Source of the DNA: a bacterium
Lineage (GTDB): Bacteria; Ratteibacteria; UBA8468; B48-G9; JAFGKM01
Length of the DNA: 15,826 nucleotides
NCBI GenBank assembly: GCA_035371905.1
Contig: DAORXQ010000033.1
Location: 1-15,826 of the forward strand
Direction: 5' to 3'
The translations under genes and the position numbers were made by a program. Position 1 is the stretch's first letter. Each line of letters begins with the position of its first letter. Below the pieces are notes generated by a model that was not told the DNA's origin, did not search any database, and was given only the letters and a program-made list of their open reading frames with translations. Shown in pieces: positions 14,286 to 15,826 of this stretch.

Positions 14286-15826
14286 TTTTCTCTATTTGTT
14301 TTAAAGATTGTATAATTTCTGACTTCTTTAAATGGAGTGAAAACCCTTCCTCCACCTTCAAAAAACTTTGTAAAAAACTCAAGATACTGTAATCTGCTTG
14401 TATGAACGTAACTTCCGAGTAGATTGATTACGAGATTACCAAAATGCCCAACTATAAAAATAAGAGCGGATATAAAAATTCCTACAAAAGGAATATTTTT
14501 TACCATTGAGACCATTTGATTGATTACAAGTCCAAGAACTGATGTTGTCAATCCAAGACCAAAAAGACGGCTGTAACTTAATACATCTCCGAGTAAATTA
14601 CCCGCAATAACACTGTAAGCACCATAAACAGCCCAGAAACCCTTTAACATAAATTCTTTCTGAGTTTTTGCTTTTTCGTACATCAGATAAATAAAACATA
14701 AAAGTAAAATATAAAGAGGCACTTTCATTAATATTTTCATTTTAAGAAATCCAATAACAATAATTCCAACAAGTATCTGGATTAAAAGAAGTGTAATTGC
14801 TTCTCCGCAATATTTAAGAGAATATCTTCTTATTTGATTGTAAAGATTTAAAATAAGACCCCATATAATCTGGATATAGCCAAAGGCAAGAGCAATTGAA
14901 AGAAATAGAATGGATTTATTCCCACTTTCAAGTGGATTTAAAAGTACTAATTTTTTTAGATATTTAACAAAAGAAATACTTTCTGGAAGTTTATATATTA
15001 TATCTCCAAACCATCCACCAGTTAAAGACCCTATTATTAAAGTTGAAATTCCACATATAAGCAGTAATTTTAAAAATTTAATAAAGTTTGGCAGAAATCT
15101 GAATTTTTTCATTAAAATCAGAGATATTAATACAAGTAAAATTCCATATCCAGCATCTGTTAAACAGAATCCAAATGAAATAGCAAAAAATATGGATAGA
15201 GGTCCTGTCGGGTCAATATTTTTATAAACAGGTCTACCATATAAGTCAGTAACAACTTCAAATGGTTCAATAAATCTATTGTTTTCAAGAATTATAGGGA
15301 CATTGTCTCCCTCTTCCGGTTCTTCAATAACTATATGACTTTCAGGTAAAATCTGTAAAACTATCTCCTTCAGAGTATCTATATTTTTTTCACTTATCCA
15401 ACCCTTTATCCCTTTTACAAATTTTGAAATGCCAAGTTTTTCTTTGGCAATAACAAATTCATAAATACTTTTGTAGTAATCATAACATACAAAAATTTCC
15501 TTTCTATTTATCTTTATTTTTGAAATTTCACTCTTTATTTCTGAAATGACTTTTTCGTTTTTTTCTTTAACTTTTTCAAGTTTTTCAAAAATATCTTTTA
15601 TTTTTTTGTTCCAGTTTCTAACATATAAAATTTTTCCGGCAATTTCTTTTAAAAAATTTTCAGCAACTTCTCTTTTGTCCTTTCTGAATAAAACAATGTA
15701 TAAAGTGTCTTTCTGAAACTCCCCTATTTTTGTTATATATAAATCTTCAAAAGTGTTTTCAAATTTTGTTTTTTGTGAAAGAGAAAAAACAAAAAAAGAA
15801 AAACTGGTAAGAGAAAAAATTTCTGA
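14282..15826 (-). CDS. V-type ATP synthase subunit I (a-subunit), partial
   Basis: The frame is open for 514 codons on the minus strand and runs off the right edge; only the N-terminus is missing. Subunit I forms the stator and ion half-channels of the V-type ATPase. The visible N-terminal part is the soluble stalk-like domain, with Lys/Glu-rich coiled-coil sequence such as IKSEISKIKINRKEI and the conserved KGWISEKNIDTLKE. The membrane part begins with EPFEVVTDLYGRPVYKNIDP and FGFCLTDAGYGILL. Later come LSYSRLFGLGLTTSVLG, with the essential Arg of YSRLF, then GHFGNLVINLLGSYVHTSR and QYLEFF. An apparent internal ATG at 15112 is not the start, since conserved sequence continues upstream. No other ATPase subunit follows on the visible side, so the rest must lie beyond the window or elsewhere. 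Confidence 0.95.
   Translation of the reverse strand, partial: SEIFSLTSFSFFVFSLSQKTKFENTFEDLYITKIGEFQKDTLYIVLFRKDKREVAENFLKEIAGKILYVRNWNKKIKDIFEKLEKVKEKNEKVISEIKSEISKIKINRKEIFVCYDYYKSIYEFVIAKEKLGISKFVKGIKGWISEKNIDTLKEIVLQILPESHIVIEEPEEGDNVPIILENNRFIEPFEVVTDLYGRPVYKNIDPTGPLSIFFAISFGFCLTDAGYGILLVLISLILMKKFRFLPNFIKFLKLLLICGISTLIIGSLTGGWFGDIIYKLPESISFVKYLKKLVLLNPLESGNKSILFLSIALAFGYIQIIWGLILNLYNQIRRYSLKYCGEAITLLLIQILVGIIVIGFLKMKILMKVPLYILLLCFIYLMYEKAKTQKEFMLKGFWAVYGAYSVIAGNLLGDVLSYSRLFGLGLTTSVLGLVINQMVSMVKNIPFVGIFISALIFIVGHFGNLVINLLGSYVHTSRLQYLEFFTKFFEGGGRVFTPFKEVRNYTIFKTNREN

Noticed and set aside
14282..15112. A separate 276-residue gene starting at the ATG at 15112
   Set aside because: Conserved V-ATPase subunit I sequence continues in the same frame upstream to the window edge without a stop.
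1..15826. CRISPR array, complete transposon, phage or toxin-antitoxin module
   Set aside because: No regularly spaced repeats, transposase, integrase or recognisable toxin-antitoxin pair was seen on either strand.

Overview
The window is strongly AT-rich bacterial DNA with ATG starts, GGAGG-type ribosome binding sites, sigma70-like promoters and many 4-base ATGA overlaps between genes. A V-type ATPase, a potassium-dependent membrane pyrophosphatase, a small malic enzyme and an iron-sulfur flavoprotein point to an anaerobic, probably fermentative bacterium. The gene mix would suit an uncultured candidate phylum, but the lineage cannot be fixed from this sequence alone.

Layout. Positions 1-669 (minus) hold the N-terminal two thirds of a Gfo/Idh/MocA oxidoreductase, divergent from a flavoprotein at 774-1421 with a CX2CX2CX5C cluster motif. 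Positions 1494-4194 (plus) are a compact run of tyrS, a class II aldolase-family gene and folP, with ATG/TGA overlaps. Positions 4242-6825 are an accessory stretch. It has a good promoter, then a broken gene for an exported protein (signal peptide, Ig-like domains, M15-type zinc peptidase) carrying several stops and frameshifts, then an exported HEAT-repeat protein whose 5' end is interrupted by an A8 tract. Positions 7020-8938 hold ruvX overlapping a membrane glycosyltransferase. The rest is on the minus strand, read from the right edge leftward: V-type ATPase subunit I (partial), an MscS-related TM-helix membrane protein, tRNA-Ile(GAU), rplY/ctc, pth, hppA and a malic enzyme.

How the genes fit together. 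The minus-strand run combines translation (tRNA-Ile, L25, peptidyl-tRNA hydrolase) with ion and pyrophosphate energetics (V-ATPase, membrane pyrophosphatase) and malate/pyruvate metabolism. Most joints between its protein genes are overlaps or very short gaps, so much of it is probably co-transcribed. An internal promoter precedes the TM-helix gene. Residues in HppA suggest sodium, or mixed sodium and proton, pumping.

I found no CRISPR array, no complete insertion sequence and no convincing undescribed defence or mobile system. The points most worth a second look are the decayed Ig-like/M15 gene, the A8 tract at the HEAT gene, the apparently leaderless tyrS, the aldolase-folP pair and the ion-site residues of HppA.
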